A stretch of DNA of 64,000 nt from an uncultured Maricaulis sp. (GCF_947259345.1 NZ_CAMYLS010000018.1:1-64000), one strand, 5' to 3'; shown: positions 54,101 through 63,921, numbered from the stretch's first letter. Notes: generated by a model from the sequence alone, not told the origin. Program-made: numbers and translations.

Positions 54101-55274
54101 CTTCGACCCGTCCATTGATTTGCGCCGCGCTGACCGGGTCGAACATCAGGCCCCGAAGGTCGGGTTCGAGGACGATGCGCGGAGCTGTACCGCGAAAGAT
54201 GACGGCCTGTCCCGTCAGCGATTCCACGGCCGCTTGCCCGCCCGACAGCCGGTCGAGCAAAGCTGGGCTGATCTCGTAGTTCGCCAGGATTTCTGGCGAG
54301 GTGACCTCACGCAAGCTGACGTGGCTGCCACGGCTTTCCAGAGTGACCGTCTCAATCGTGACGGCATCCCCTCGTTGGCCCGATGCCCTTGCCGAAACGG
54401 TCTCGACTTCGGCGGTCAGTCGGTCCGGCACGAGGCTCCAGTTGGCGAGCTGAATCTGTGAGCTTGTGGTCCAGTGCGTGGCGTCCCAGGCCAACTCCGC
54501 CCGCGCCCAGCTTTCGCCGTCCGCGACAAGGTCCACCGTACCGCGACCCGTGGCGCTGTCCCCGTCGAGGCTCCCATCCAGTCGTACGGCGTGTCCGGGC
54601 ATGCGCAGAAGGGCGGCGAGCGTTCCATCGGGCGCGCCGACAGCACTCAGTGTTCCGGATACCTGGTCGGTCGACAGCCTGAAATCGGCATTCAGTCGGT
54701 CCCCCGGGGCATCCAGCCTGTTGGCATCGAGCGCGATCCGGCTGACCTCCGGACGCAGGCGCGCAGTGGCCTCGAGCGAGAGTTCGGCTGCGGGCCCGGC
54801 CAGCCCCTCGGCGAGGACAAGGCGCGTGATCGCCAGCGTGCGGAGATCGATGGCGGGCGGAGAGGGGAGGCCGCCGTCGGAGCCGGACCGGTTCCGCGAA
54901 ACCGGCTCTGCAAGCACGGGGCGGCGGGCCACAGCAATCCGGTTGATCATCAGCTCATTGATCCGGATCGGTCGCGACATCAGGCTGCGCGCCTGCCAAT
55001 CGAGCGTGATGTCCTCGGCTGTCAGCCAGACGCCTTCATCATCGCTTAGTGTGAGGGTGTCGATATGCAGGCGGGCCAGCGGGTCGCCGCTTAGCCCGGA
55101 CACGCTGATACGGCCAATGCCGGGAAGGTTTCGACCATCGAGCTGGCTGTGGGCCAGCCAGCGTCCCGGCGCATTCCCCGCCGCCAGACGCAATCCGACC
55201 GCCATCAGGCCAAGGATGATCAGCGTCATGCCGGCCAGAAGGGCAATGCGGCGTATGAGGGCGGGGAGCGCCAT
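51186..55274 (-). CDS. tamB: translocation and assembly module inner-membrane protein TamB
   Basis: A 1362-residue protein with one N-terminal membrane segment (about residues 8-28, RIALLAGMTLIILGLMAVGL). A very long repetitive beta-rich region follows, ending in the DUF490/TamB C-terminal domain. That end shows NLVGGTAFVFNRRFSLANGVVTFDG, TITLSSDPALPEDEILSRLLF and VSELGAFEAAQLAAQL. It spans the periplasm and works with TamA in outer-membrane assembly and lipid transport. ATG 55274 is two bases past the tamA stop; the two genes are one unit. Confidence 0.93.
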   Translation of the reverse strand: MALPALIRRIALLAGMTLIILGLMAVGLRLAAGNAPGRWLAHSQLDGRNLPGIGRISVSGLSGDPLARLHIDTLTLSDDEGVWLTAEDITLDWQARSLMSRPIRINELMINRIAVARRPVLAEPVSRNRSGSDGGLPSPPAIDLRTLAITRLVLAEGLAGPAAELSLEATARLRPEVSRIALDANRLDAPGDRLNADFRLSTDQVSGTLSAVGAPDGTLAALLRMPGHAVRLDGSLDGDSATGRGTVDLVADGESWARAELAWDATHWTTSSQIQLANWSLVPDRLTAEVETVSARASGQRGDAVTIETVTLESRGSHVSLREVTSPEILANYEISPALLDRLSGGQAAVESLTGQAVIFRGTAPRIVLEPDLRGLMFDPVSAAQINGRVEVSLPSGRPRLDLDIEISGLATGQAEADRLLGDALRVTGRVHDRGGEDGWQIEPGFSINAPLLTVTANGHLPPGTSWPIGEARIEIAETRQLLDRVSGPAAAQITFTENRSLTAQIDTTAMTWPDTTQGLLDGLQAELHLSGEDDAWTISRLYARSPALDLTLTGNARNAQDWQIGGDLALVGALPVAAAEIEGGLATAFRLVRDPEALRIRAVTTTRRLQAGPLDLQSPRLGVRGQLSQGPDEMSRLEWVFSAESEAGTALAMNGRFESGSDRLDLTLASGRYGDARFEGSAGMVGNELAVTLNALREDLMALNASYSGHADDLLEGRLDAELTLESQRLGAADLNAASLTLAGPLSGMILAASADGRMRSNVDLNATGEAAITADGVSVSLSPSGKWAAHNWNTLEPIRFTTGADGVSAFASFTLGGGRLDLDLQTSGISPVASLTIDSLPMGVLADITAMPATQGVLSGSADLRERDGVWRGSAQLEATGLLAGDLPDMPEMNMVLTASLQDEANASLRLTGGGLEASGEINRAGPTLNIARPQGEADAPLSGQITANGELMALAALVLPSDILMDSGRIDSEFIVSGTVGEPRLNGTATLRDGQINATTAGSLVTEVELDLILSEDSAELTRFSASDNREGRLSGSGRVARDAAGRVSGEGRFTFERFVAVRRPELTLQASGDLALTLDETGLLVNGESRIDQLRTQPTLNGAGSIPQLQVVEINLPKDRRAANETRIPIRLDYRVRAENGLYVSSRAFSSEWGVDLHITGPESKPALNGTANLVGGTAFVFNRRFSLANGVVTFDGAPGDARVDLTAIHSRTGFRASARVEGSVQAPTITLSSDPALPEDEILSRLLFDQSVSELGAFEAAQLAAQLSGQNLLDVVGQLRDLAGIDRLDISTNEDGNLSVVGGRRFGDNVYVEVGSTGAAAINEALIEWSLTADLSVLSRVSADTDASVAIRWRRDY

Positions 55275-55276
55275 GC

Positions 55277-57004
55277 TCAAAAAGCCTGGCCGAGGCTGAG
55301 ATAGATCTGGAAGCCTGGCTCGCCCGTGCGGCGGTCCAGCGGTGTGGCGAGGTCAATGCGAACCGGCGCGAAGTCGAAATAATAGCGCGCACCCACACCG
55401 ATGGCGCTGCGCATGCCCCCAAACTCGGGGGCGTTGAGATCGGATGCGATGGCATTGTCTATAAAGGCGACGGCACCCCATTGCGGCGTGACCCGCCAGC
55501 GCAATTCCGTGCTCAGTTCGACGACGGACAGGCCGCCAAAGGGTTCACCGTCCGATCCGATCGGGCTGAGAGACTGGTATTCGAAGCCGCGCGCCGAGCC
55601 GCCGCCGCCGGCGTAGAAGCGGTCATCGGCGGCAAGTGTGGTAGCTGATGTGCCCAGGACCGATCCGACCCGCGCCCGCACCGCAGCCACGAGCGTGTCG
55701 CTCAATGGGTGATAACCGGAGGCACGGGCCTCGACGCGAACATACCGGCCATCGACATCACCAAAGGTCAGTGCGGGCGTGACCCGCAGGCTGGCCCGCA
55801 GCCCGCCGGTCGGGTCGAGCGCGTCATTGCGGCTGTCATAACCGCCACTCAGATCAAGGGCGGCGGTGATGATGTCGCGCTCGCCGGCAATGTCGGTGAC
55901 GCGCGAGCTGTCGAGCGTCAGGCCGACACCATATAGGCGGCGTTCGCCGACGCGGCGGGTGATCTCGACCCCGGCCTCGACTTCGTCCTGATCGTAGGCA
56001 TCCGTGGTTTCACGGGTGAGCCCGGAATGCAGAAAAAGAGTCTGGGCGTAACGCCGCCAATGTGGTCGTTCCAGGCGCGCGGTTGCGGACTGGTTCAGGG
56101 TTGCCAGCGTGCTCGAGAGAGTCAGGGTCTCGTCATTGCCGAGGACATTGCGGCGGGTCCACCCGACATCCGCGCCGGCGCCCTCACTGGTCGAATAACG
56201 CAAGCCGGTCTCGATCGTGTGGCGATCGGCGGCCGTCAGGTCCACCGCGACGGTGCGTGCGTCAGTGCCATCAACCGGCGGGCCGAGCGTGACCCGGGCC
56301 GAGCGCACACTTGCGAGGCTGTCGAGGCGGCGCTGGTAGTCCAGCATCGCCTCGCGTGAAGCGATGCCGCCGCGTTCGAGCGGCGATATGCGCGCGATGA
56401 ATTGTGGATTCCACGAACCGGTGTCGCGGCTGATTTCGCCATAGCGCGAGAAGGGGCCGGGCTCGAACCGGAAGGTGATCAACCCGTCCGGACCGGCATG
56501 ATCGACCACCACTTCGCGTTCCAGGAGTTCGGCGTCCGGCCAGCCCTCATTCTGGAGCGACCGGAGCCCACGCGCCTCGGCATCCATGACAGTCTGGGCC
56601 AGAAGCGGCGCGCCCGTCGGCAGGTCGATCGCCTCGAGGGCACGGGCGCGGGCGTCACTGGCATCACCGGTCTGTGCATCGACCTGTCCGATGGTGAATT
56701 GCGGGCCTGGCAGGACTCGCAGGCGCGCGCCACCGGCATCGTCAACGAAGGTATCGACACGCGCTGCATAATATCCGCGTGAACGCAGGAGCCGTCGTGT
56801 CCGGTCGGCGGCGGTCCGGGCATCGCGCATGGCACTCGTCGCCGGCGTGTCCGGTCGTGTGTCGCGCTCGCCGATGGCGAGCTCGATGGCGGCGAGGAGG
56901 TCCGCATCCCGGACGCCCTGGACACGCGCGAGCGGCTCGGCATGGGCTACCGAACAGCTCAACAGGACAAGGGCTGGGAGGAGGGCGGTTTTCAACCGGG
57001 TCAC
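55277..57004 (-). CDS. tamA: translocation and assembly module outer-membrane protein TamA (BamA/Omp85 family)
   Basis: An Omp85-family protein. After a signal peptide (VTRLKTALLPALVLLSCSVA) come POTRA domains over about residues 25-230 and a 16-strand barrel ending in YLSLGQAF. The FYAGGGGSARGFEYQSL segment is the conserved loop-6 region of the family. I use GTG 57004 (575 residues), giving a clean signal peptide; the frame is open to 57139 and a TTG at 57016 is also possible. It acts with TamB, whose gene follows directly. Confidence 0.9.
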   Translation of the reverse strand: MTRLKTALLPALVLLSCSVAHAEPLARVQGVRDADLLAAIELAIGERDTRPDTPATSAMRDARTAADRTRRLLRSRGYYAARVDTFVDDAGGARLRVLPGPQFTIGQVDAQTGDASDARARALEAIDLPTGAPLLAQTVMDAEARGLRSLQNEGWPDAELLEREVVVDHAGPDGLITFRFEPGPFSRYGEISRDTGSWNPQFIARISPLERGGIASREAMLDYQRRLDSLASVRSARVTLGPPVDGTDARTVAVDLTAADRHTIETGLRYSTSEGAGADVGWTRRNVLGNDETLTLSSTLATLNQSATARLERPHWRRYAQTLFLHSGLTRETTDAYDQDEVEAGVEITRRVGERRLYGVGLTLDSSRVTDIAGERDIITAALDLSGGYDSRNDALDPTGGLRASLRVTPALTFGDVDGRYVRVEARASGYHPLSDTLVAAVRARVGSVLGTSATTLAADDRFYAGGGGSARGFEYQSLSPIGSDGEPFGGLSVVELSTELRWRVTPQWGAVAFIDNAIASDLNAPEFGGMRSAIGVGARYYFDFAPVRIDLATPLDRRTGEPGFQIYLSLGQAF

Positions 57005-57065
57005 CTTGGAACGCAATCCCGGTTTTATAGGACCCGCAAGGCGGGATGTCCTCCCCTTTATGGCG

Positions 57066-58391
57066 TCAGACTGCGGTGCTGTGACGGTTTTCGGCGAGCT
57101 GGAAGGCCGGGTCGAGGCGGGCGGCGATATTGCGGACATAGGGCTTGCCGCGCGCGGTGACGATCAGCCGCCCCGCCTCGATCCGGGCCAGCCCGTCGAC
57201 GATGACGGGCTCGAGGGCATCGACACGATCGCTTGCGGTCAGCTCGGTCTCGAAACGGCATAGCAGATCCGCAAGACGTGTGGCGGTGGCATAGTCCTCC
57301 GGCGACCGCGCGACCCCGCGGGTCAGCATGTCTTCACCGGACTCGACCGCCTCGGCATAGCGCACCGGATCAGCGATGGTCTGTACATAGCCTTGGGGTG
57401 TTTCGCTGATCGCTGACGCCCCCAATCCGACCAGGAGGTCGCTGGCATCGGTCGTGTAGCCCTGAAAATTGCGGCGCAGTGTGCCGTCGCGAGCGGCGAC
57501 GGCCAGTGGGTCGTCGGGGCAGGCAAAGTGGTCAAAGCCGATCGCGTCATAGCCAGCCTGGCCGAGGGTCGCGGCAGCGGCGAGCATCTGGTCAAAACGC
57601 GCCGAGGCGCCGGGCAGGCGGGTCTCCGGGATGGCGCGCTGATGCTTCTTGAACCAGGGCACATGGGCATAACCGAAGACGGAAACCCGGTCTGCGCCCA
57701 TCTCCGCCAGCGCCGTCGCGGTGGCGATCACCCGTGTTTCGGTCTGGGCGGGCAGCCCGTACATCATGTCCATATTGATGGCCCGGATGCCGGCGGCGCG
57801 CAGCATGTCTGCAGCGGCTTCGACCAATCCGCGCGGCTGGATGCGATTGATCAGGAGCTGGACTTCGCTGGACAGGTCCTGCACGCCCAGGCTGGCCCGC
57901 GTCACGCCGTGTTCGGCCAATGCTGCGCAGAGGTCCGGCGTGACCCCGCGAGGATCGAGCTCGACCGCAATCTCGGCACCCGTCCCTACCGTGAAATGCG
58001 CGCGCAGCCGTGTCATGATGCGTGCGAACTCCGCCGGTCGCAGCATATCCGGCGAGCCGCCGCCAAAATGGATATGAGACACGCGACTGTCGGCGGGGGT
58101 CAGCGCGGCCCGGCGCTTGATGTCGGTGTCCAGCGCATCGAGATAGCGAGCGATGCGGTCATGCCGGTTGGGGATGGTGGTGTGGCATCCACAATACCAG
58201 CACATGGATTTGCAGAACGGGATGTGAATGTAGAGGGACAGTTCCGATCCTGCCGGTTGTTGCTGCATCCAGACGGACCAGTCCGCCAGTCCGATGCCCT
58301 CATGAAAGGCGGTCGCGGGCGGATAGGAGGTGTAGCGCGGTACGGTTTCCAGCGCGTATCGGGCCAGAAAACGCGGGGCATTCTTGGTCAT
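57066..58391 (-). CDS. hemN: oxygen-independent coproporphyrinogen III oxidase
   Basis: Radical SAM enzyme that converts coproporphyrinogen III to protoporphyrinogen IX without oxygen, in haem synthesis. The 441-residue product has the cluster motif CKSMCWYCGC with Cys60, Cys64, Cys67 and Cys69. FGGGSPDML and the SLGVQDLSSEVQLLINRIQP region are also present. The spacing and the extra Cys69 match HemN rather than the related HemW. ATG 58391 is used. It is divergent from zwf; the shared 203-base region holds the 18-bp palindromic element. An Fnr-like site (TTGAT-N4-ATCAA) is not obvious. Confidence 0.94.
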   Translation of the reverse strand: MTKNAPRFLARYALETVPRYTSYPPATAFHEGIGLADWSVWMQQQPAGSELSLYIHIPFCKSMCWYCGCHTTIPNRHDRIARYLDALDTDIKRRAALTPADSRVSHIHFGGGSPDMLRPAEFARIMTRLRAHFTVGTGAEIAVELDPRGVTPDLCAALAEHGVTRASLGVQDLSSEVQLLINRIQPRGLVEAAADMLRAAGIRAINMDMMYGLPAQTETRVIATATALAEMGADRVSVFGYAHVPWFKKHQRAIPETRLPGASARFDQMLAAAATLGQAGYDAIGFDHFACPDDPLAVAARDGTLRRNFQGYTTDASDLLVGLGASAISETPQGYVQTIADPVRYAEAVESGEDMLTRGVARSPEDYATATRLADLLCRFETELTASDRVDALEPVIVDGLARIEAGRLIVTARGKPYVRNIAARLDPAFQLAENRHSTAV

Positions 58392-58523
58392 GCTCGTCTG
58401 TCTCCACAATTTTATTGGGAAATTAGACGGCCCCGACCTTTTGGAGGATGCGCCCAAAGCGCGCAGGCGCAGACCGGCCTGAATTGTGCCAGGATGGAGA
58501 TCAAGGTCGACCGGTCGCCCGCC

Positions 58524-58541
58524 CTATGTTAGGGGTAACAT
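58524..58541. promoter_or_regulatory. candidate operator, identical to the element upstream of glk
   Basis: The 18 bases CTATGTTAGGGGTAACAT are identical to 5190-5207. The inverted repeat ATGTTA-GGGG-TAACAT lies 53 bases before the zwf start and about 135 bases from the hemN start. A possible -10 (TGTAGA, 58545-58550) follows at nearly the same distance as TATAGA at glk. Likely site of the regulator of the Entner-Doudoroff genes. Confidence 0.7.
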
Positions 58542-58594
58542 TATTGTAGATCGCGACGCACCAACGGCACGGCGCGTCAAGCAGGAAGCCGGAT

Positions 58595-60070
58595 ATGGCC
58601 GAACTCGTACCCGTCGAACCCTTTGATATTGTTGTATTCGGTGCCACCGGGGATCTGGCCTTGCGCAAATTGATCCCGGCGCTCTTCCATCGCTGGTGCG
58701 ATGGGCAGATCACCGATGACAGCCGTATCATCTGCGCCTCGCGGGATTCCATGGAATCGGCGGCCTTCCAGGAGATGGCCGCCACTCATGTTGTTTCCGC
58801 AAAGACCTCGCCAGAGCGCCGGGCGTCCTGGGACAGGTTCGCAAGCCGCCTGACCTATGTCTCGGTCGACGCCACCAGTGAGACGTCTGGCTGGGAAGAC
58901 CTCGCTGCCGCACTCGATCCGGATGAGACCAAGATCCGGCTGTATTATCTGGCGCTGCCGCCCTCGATCTACGGGGCGATCTGCGCCGGGCTGGCGGCTC
59001 ACAAGCTGAACACGCCGAACGCACGCATCGTTCTGGAGAAGCCGATCGGCTCAAACTACCACACGGCCCGCGCGATCAATGACAAGGTCGGTGAAGTTTT
59101 CAAAGAAAACAACATCTTCCGGATCGACCACTATTTGGGCAAGGAAACCGTCCAGAACCTGCTCATCCTGCGATTTGCCAATTACCTGTTCGAGCCGATC
59201 TGGAACGCCAACGGGATTGACCATGTCCAGATCACGGTTGCGGAATCCCTCGGGGCCGGCAAACGGGCGAGCTATTATGACCGCTCCGGCGCCCTGCGGG
59301 ACATGGTCCAGAACCATCTCCTCCAGCTCGCCTGCCTGGTGGCGATGGAGCCGCCTGCGTCGCTGGATCCCGATGCGGTACGAACCGAGAAGCTGAAAGT
59401 GCTCAAGGCTTTGCGGCCGGTGACGGCGGCCAATGTCAATCAGGATGTGGTCCGCGGCCAATACCAGGCTGGCGCGGTCGAGGGTGAGACCGTGCCGGGC
59501 TATGCCGAGGAGGTGGGTCAGGCCACCCAGACCGAGACCTTTGTCGGCGTGCGGGCGCATGTCGACAATTGGCGCTGGGCCGGTGTCCCCTTCTATCTGC
59601 GGACCGGCAAGCGTATGGCCGCGCGACGCTCCGAAATCATCGTCCAGTTCAAGCCCATTCCGCACGATGTGGTCGGCGCGGCGGAAGGCGCGATGCATCC
59701 CAATCGCCTGGTCATCCGCTTGCAGCCGGATGAAGGCGTCAAATTGATGCTGATGACCAAGGATCCCGGGCCGGGCGGGCTCCGTCTGCGCTACGTCCCG
59801 CTCAATCTGGCCTATGCCGAGCATTTCGAACGGGACTATCCGGATGCCTATGAACGCCTGTTGATGGCGGTCGTGCGTGGCAATCTCAGTCTTTTCATGC
59901 GCCGCGACGAGGTCGAGGCGGCGTGGCGCTGGGTCGATGGGATCATCCAGTCCTGGGAAGACAGCCAGGCCAAACTCTATGGCTATCAGGCCGGCACAGA
60001 TGGCCCGACCCAGTCTGCGCTTCTGCTGGCCCGTGAGGAGAGAGAGTGGTTTGATGGCCTTGACCGCTAA
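58595..60070 (+). CDS. zwf: glucose-6-phosphate 1-dehydrogenase
   Basis: Oxidises glucose 6-phosphate to 6-phosphogluconolactone with NADP. The 491-residue product has the cofactor loop VFGATGDLALRKLIPAL near residues 12-28, EKPIGSNY, and the active-site motif RIDHYLGKETVQN near 176-188. Length is normal for the family. AGGAAG lies six bases before ATG. The pgl start lies inside its last codons (17-base overlap), so zwf-pgl-edd is one translationally linked operon. Confidence 0.96.
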   Translation: MAELVPVEPFDIVVFGATGDLALRKLIPALFHRWCDGQITDDSRIICASRDSMESAAFQEMAATHVVSAKTSPERRASWDRFASRLTYVSVDATSETSGWEDLAAALDPDETKIRLYYLALPPSIYGAICAGLAAHKLNTPNARIVLEKPIGSNYHTARAINDKVGEVFKENNIFRIDHYLGKETVQNLLILRFANYLFEPIWNANGIDHVQITVAESLGAGKRASYYDRSGALRDMVQNHLLQLACLVAMEPPASLDPDAVRTEKLKVLKALRPVTAANVNQDVVRGQYQAGAVEGETVPGYAEEVGQATQTETFVGVRAHVDNWRWAGVPFYLRTGKRMAARRSEIIVQFKPIPHDVVGAAEGAMHPNRLVIRLQPDEGVKLMLMTKDPGPGGLRLRYVPLNLAYAEHFERDYPDAYERLLMAVVRGNLSLFMRRDEVEAAWRWVDGIIQSWEDSQAKLYGYQAGTDGPTQSALLLAREEREWFDGLDR

Positions 60071-60782
60071 TCCGAACCTCACTTTCACCGAACACGCCGA
60101 CAAGGCCGCCATGGCCGAGGCGCTGGCGCAGCCTGTGGCGGACCGCCTGGCTGCGGCAATTGTTGAACGGGGTGAGGCGATCTTTGCGGTATCCGGCGGC
60201 TCGACGCCGGAAGGGCTCTATCGTCGACTGGCCGACACCGAGATCGACTGGTCGAAAGTGACGGTCATTCTGGTTGATGAGCGCTGGGTCGAGCCTGGCG
60301 AGGGCGGGTCAAACGAGACATTCCTGCAATCCACCCTGATGATCGGCGCGGCATCGGCAGCGCGCCTGATCGGCCTCAAGGCGCCGGGTGAGACGCCGCT
60401 CGACGGACTGGCGGCCGTGCAGGACGCATTGGTCGGCGTGTCTTTCCCGCCGGATGTGCTGATCCTCGGCATGGGCGAGGATGGTCACACGGCGTCCTGG
60501 TTCCCGCGGGCCGATGGTCTGGACGTCGCGCTTGCCGAAACCGGACCGCCGGTTGCCGCCATTCGGGCCAAGCAAACCGCGGTGACCGGCGCGCTTACGG
60601 ATCGCATCACCTTGACCCGGGCCGCGCTGGCGGGCGCCGGGCTGAGCCTGCTTCTGGTCGCCGGCGACGGAAAGAAGCGCGCACTTGAAGCCGCGATGGA
60701 GGCCGGCCCGATTGCAGACATGCCGATCCGCGTCCTACTGCGTTCGCCGGACGATTGCCCCGAAATTCACTGGACGCGCTGA
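60054..60782 (+). CDS. pgl: 6-phosphogluconolactonase (DevB/SOL type)
   Basis: Hydrolyses 6-phosphogluconolactone to 6-phosphogluconate. The 242-residue product has the family blocks [17 protein letters not shown] near 43-59, [11 protein letters not shown] near 66-76 and [15 protein letters not shown] near 140-154. The start ATG 60054 lies 17 bases inside zwf in another frame; this gives the normal length. The frame is open further upstream within zwf, but that part would be unrelated residues. Followed by edd with a 25-base gap. Confidence 0.94.
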   Translation: MALTANPNLTFTEHADKAAMAEALAQPVADRLAAAIVERGEAIFAVSGGSTPEGLYRRLADTEIDWSKVTVILVDERWVEPGEGGSNETFLQSTLMIGAASAARLIGLKAPGETPLDGLAAVQDALVGVSFPPDVLILGMGEDGHTASWFPRADGLDVALAETGPPVAAIRAKQTAVTGALTDRITLTRAALAGAGLSLLLVAGDGKKRALEAAMEAGPIADMPIRVLLRSPDDCPEIHWTR

Positions 60783-60807
60783 GCGCGTCCGCCTGAACGG
60801 AAGACTG

Positions 60808-62667
60808 ATGATGACCCAGACGATCAAGGCGACCCTTCGCGCCGTCACGGACCGTATCCGCGAGCGCAGCGCGCCGACCCGTTCGGCCTATCTCGCCCAG
60901 ATTGCGGCCGCCCGCGAGACGGGTCGCAATCGCTCGACCCTGTCCTGCGGAAATCTCGCCCACGGCTTTGCCGCCTGTGGCGGGGCGGACAAGCGCGCCC
61001 TGAAAGATGGTGGCTGGGCCAATGTCGGCATCGTCACCGCCTATAACGACATGCTGTCTGCGCATCAGCCTTTCGGACCCTATCCGGACATCATCAAGAA
61101 GGCGCTGAATCAGGTCGGTGCCGTTGGCCAGATCGCCGGTGGCGTACCGGCCATGTGCGACGGCGTCACCCAGGGCCAGCCGGGCATGGAGCTCTCCCTG
61201 TTTAGCCGCGACGTGATCGCCATGTCGACGGCGGTGGCCCTGTCTCACAACATGTTTGACGCTGCCCTGTGCCTGGGCGTGTGTGACAAGATCGTGCCGG
61301 GCCTGATGATCGGCGCGCTGCGCTTCGGGCATCTCCCCGTGATCTTCGTACCGGCCGGCCCGATGCGGTCCGGCCTGCCCAATCCGGAGAAGGCCAAGGT
61401 CCGCCAGCTCTTTGCCGAGGGCAAGGTCGGCCGTGATGCCCTGTTGGAGGCCGAGAGCCAATCCTACCACTCGCCGGGGACCTGCACTTTCTACGGAACG
61501 GCGAATTCCAATCAGATGTTGATGGAAATCATGGGGCTGCACATTCCCGGCGCCGCTTTCGTCAACCCGGCCGACCCGATGCGCGAGGCTTTCACGCGGG
61601 CTGCAGCCCAGCGTGCCGCCGCGATCACCGCCGACAAGGACGCCTATGCCCCGATGGGCGAAATCGTCGACGAAAAGGCGATCGTGAACGCGATTGTCGG
61701 CCTCCATGCGACCGGCGGCTCGACCAATCATACCATTCACCTGATCGCCATTGCCCGGGCCGCCGGCATCCTGGTCGACTGGACCGATTTTGATGCGCTC
61801 GCCGATATCACGCCGCTCCTGTGCCGCGTCTATCCCAATGGGCCGGCCGATGTGAACCATTTCCATGCCGCGGGCGGGTTGGGCTATGTCATCCGCGAAC
61901 TGCTCGATGCCGGCCTGCTGCATGAGGATGTGAAGACGGTGATGGGCGACGGCTTGCGCGCCTATGCCAGCGAGGCTTTCCCCGATGGCGACGGGTTGAT
62001 GTGGCAGCCGGCCGCCACCGAGTCCGGCGATCTCGAGATTGTGCGCCCGGTATCGGAGCCCTTCTCCGCCGATGGCGGGCTGAAACTCCTCGACGGTCCA
62101 CTTGGCCGCGCCGTGATCAAGGTTTCGGCGGTCAAGCTGGAGCATCGCATCGTTGAGGCGCCGGCCGTCGTGTTCGAAAGCCAGGATGATTTCCTCGACC
62201 GCTTCAAGACGGGCGAACTTGACCGCGACTTCATCGCGGTTCTGCGCTTCCAGGGACCCCGCGCCAATGGCATGCCGGAATTGCACAAGTTGACCCCGGC
62301 ACTGGGGTCCTTGCAGGACCGGGGTTTCAAGGTCGCCCTGGTGACGGATGGGCGCATGTCGGGCGCGTCCGGCAAGGTGCCGGCGGCGATCCATGTCAGC
62401 CCGGAGGCAGCGCTCGGCGGGCCGCTGGCCCGGGTTCTTGATGATGATCTTGTCCGCCTGGATGCGGTCGCCGGCACGCTCGAGATCAAGGCAGACGGGT
62501 TTGATAATCGCGCTCTGGCAACGCCGCCTTCAGCGGTCCAGATCGGCATGGGCCGGGAGCTGTTCTCCGGCTTTCGCCAACTCGCCGGGCCGGCTGAGGA
62601 GGGCGCGCTGGCGATCCCCGATCTTGCTGTCGCGTCGCACCGCGATGACGCATTGATTCCGGCCTGA
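60808..62667 (+). CDS. edd: phosphogluconate dehydratase
   Basis: Dehydrates 6-phosphogluconate to KDPG, the defining step of the Entner-Doudoroff pathway. The 619-residue product belongs to the IlvD/Edd family with a 4Fe-4S cluster. Likely cluster cysteines lie in [20 protein letters not shown] and [30 protein letters not shown] and [23 protein letters not shown] are also typical. Two adjacent ATGs (60808 and 60811) follow GGAAG; the frame reaches back into pgl but that is not used. KDPG is split by Eda, encoded at 6281. Confidence 0.96.
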   Translation: MMTQTIKATLRAVTDRIRERSAPTRSAYLAQIAAARETGRNRSTLSCGNLAHGFAACGGADKRALKDGGWANVGIVTAYNDMLSAHQPFGPYPDIIKKALNQVGAVGQIAGGVPAMCDGVTQGQPGMELSLFSRDVIAMSTAVALSHNMFDAALCLGVCDKIVPGLMIGALRFGHLPVIFVPAGPMRSGLPNPEKAKVRQLFAEGKVGRDALLEAESQSYHSPGTCTFYGTANSNQMLMEIMGLHIPGAAFVNPADPMREAFTRAAAQRAAAITADKDAYAPMGEIVDEKAIVNAIVGLHATGGSTNHTIHLIAIARAAGILVDWTDFDALADITPLLCRVYPNGPADVNHFHAAGGLGYVIRELLDAGLLHEDVKTVMGDGLRAYASEAFPDGDGLMWQPAATESGDLEIVRPVSEPFSADGGLKLLDGPLGRAVIKVSAVKLEHRIVEAPAVVFESQDDFLDRFKTGELDRDFIAVLRFQGPRANGMPELHKLTPALGSLQDRGFKVALVTDGRMSGASGKVPAAIHVSPEAALGGPLARVLDDDLVRLDAVAGTLEIKADGFDNRALATPPSAVQIGMGRELFSGFRQLAGPAEEGALAIPDLAVASHRDDALIPA

Positions 62668-62730
62668 CCTGCCATCATCCTGTCGCAGGGCCGGGCGAGA
62701 TTGGTCGCGTGCCTGGTACCGGGGGTTGTC

Positions 62731-63567
62731 ATGTCGACGCGTGAATTCTGTCTTGTGGCCGGAATCGGCCTGAGCCTGGGTCTCGGTCTGGCCACGGGCG
62801 CTGCCGGCAGCGATGAGGCTGGTCTTGCGCCCCGGTCTGCATCCGAAGCTGTGCGGGTCTCGGCGCGTTATGCGTCTTCGGTTCTCTTCTTCAAAGTCGG
62901 TGAAATCACGCTCGATGCGCGTTTCGGCGACGCCGGATATGCGGCTGAAAGCTATATCGAGGCGGCCGGGCTCGCGGCGCTTTTCACCGATTTCGATATT
63001 CGCGCAGAAGTCTCCGGACAGGGGGGTAATGGTGCCCGCGAGCCGGCCGTTTATCAGCATGTCGAGCGGACCGGTTCAAAAGTCCGTTCCGTGCGGGTTG
63101 AATTTGCGGATGATGTGGCCCGATCCAATGTGGAGCCGCCCTTTGGCTCCTGGGGCGTGCCGCCGGCCAGTGCCAGCGACCGGACAGATGTGATCGATCC
63201 GATGACGGCCTTCTTTGAATTGTCGCGCCGTCTGGAAGGCGGCGAGGGGTGTGACGGCCGTCTCGCCGTATTCGACGGCAAGGCGCGCTATGATCTTCGT
63301 CTGGAAACTGTCGGGACAGACCGGGTCCGGACGCGCGCCTGGCGCGGCGAGGCACTTCTCTGCCATGCCTGGTATGAACCGATTTCCGGCTATGATCCGG
63401 AAGACTATCCAAGTGAGTCCGAACTGCGGCACCCGCTGGTCCTCTGGCTCGCTCCGATCGCCGGAGAGTCAGCCTATTTGCCGGTGCGCCTGCATACGCG
63501 CGCGGGCTTTGGGGGGGTGACAATCGAGCTGACCGGACTGGCGGTCGAACCGCTGGCTGGCGGCTAG
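62731..63567 (+). CDS. DUF3108 domain-containing protein, exported
   Basis: A 278-residue protein with a signal peptide (about 1-23, ending ATGAAG). A beta-rich domain follows, with [40 protein letters not shown] at the start and the [40 protein letters not shown] core typical of DUF3108. The pair of cysteines (GEGCDGR and [10 protein letters not shown]) may form a disulfide. Function unknown; likely periplasmic. ATG 62731 has GGGGG about five bases upstream. It is separated from edd by 63 bases. Confidence 0.82.
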   Translation: MSTREFCLVAGIGLSLGLGLATGAAGSDEAGLAPRSASEAVRVSARYASSVLFFKVGEITLDARFGDAGYAAESYIEAAGLAALFTDFDIRAEVSGQGGNGAREPAVYQHVERTGSKVRSVRVEFADDVARSNVEPPFGSWGVPPASASDRTDVIDPMTAFFELSRRLEGGEGCDGRLAVFDGKARYDLRLETVGTDRVRTRAWRGEALLCHAWYEPISGYDPEDYPSESELRHPLVLWLAPIAGESAYLPVRLHTRAGFGGVTIELTGLAVEPLAGG

Positions 63568-63921
63568 GTCAAAATCCATGCCGGCGTGATCGCCATCACA
63601 TGTTGCAAGGCAGCATGTTGCTAGATTCTCCAAACCGCTCCACGAGCGGCCCCAAACTCCCGCGTGCAGCTTGCTGTTCCGGGAACGGCGGGGTGCAAGT
63701 CCTTGCCCATGCGAAGCCCCAACTTCGCCTTGCACCCCGTCGCGCTTGGCCCACCCCGGCGCAATGAGGGCCGGGTTTTGTGGTTGCCAGCGAAGCGCCT
63801 TGGCGCGGGCATGCCGGAAACGTGTTGAAAGCTGAGTTTGCCAGGCTGGCGGGTAACGGCTCCCGGTTGCACGACTGCTGCGAAACACCAATGATGGTTG
63901 TCCGTGATTTGGGGACAGGCG
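63568..63921. other. 354-bp intergenic region before the TIR gene, with a large inverted repeat
   Basis: No supported coding sequence. Open frames on the minus strand cross the region but lack a ribosome site and any family resemblance. The region contains the strong pairing at 63689-63739. The base order is rich in short inverted repeats (for example around 63780-63830), unlike a plain promoter region, and may be a dispersed intergenic repeat. Confidence 0.4.
63689..63739. repeat. long interrupted inverted repeat
   Basis: CGGGGTGCAAG (63689-63699) pairs with CTTGCACCCCG (63729-63739). Inside it GCGAAG (63711-63716) pairs with CTTCGC (63723-63728). The right arm is continuous over 17 bases; the left arm is split by an 11-base bulge. 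No T-run follows. RNA structure or repeat element, function unknown. Confidence 0.6.

Noticed and set aside
63681..63720. Resemblance to the B12-box of cobalamin riboswitches (GGGAA then GGTGCAAGTCC)
   Set aside because: The following conserved GCCACTG part and the upstream paired regions are missing, the next gene is a TIR protein rather than a cobalamin gene, and the stretch is better explained by the inverted repeat.
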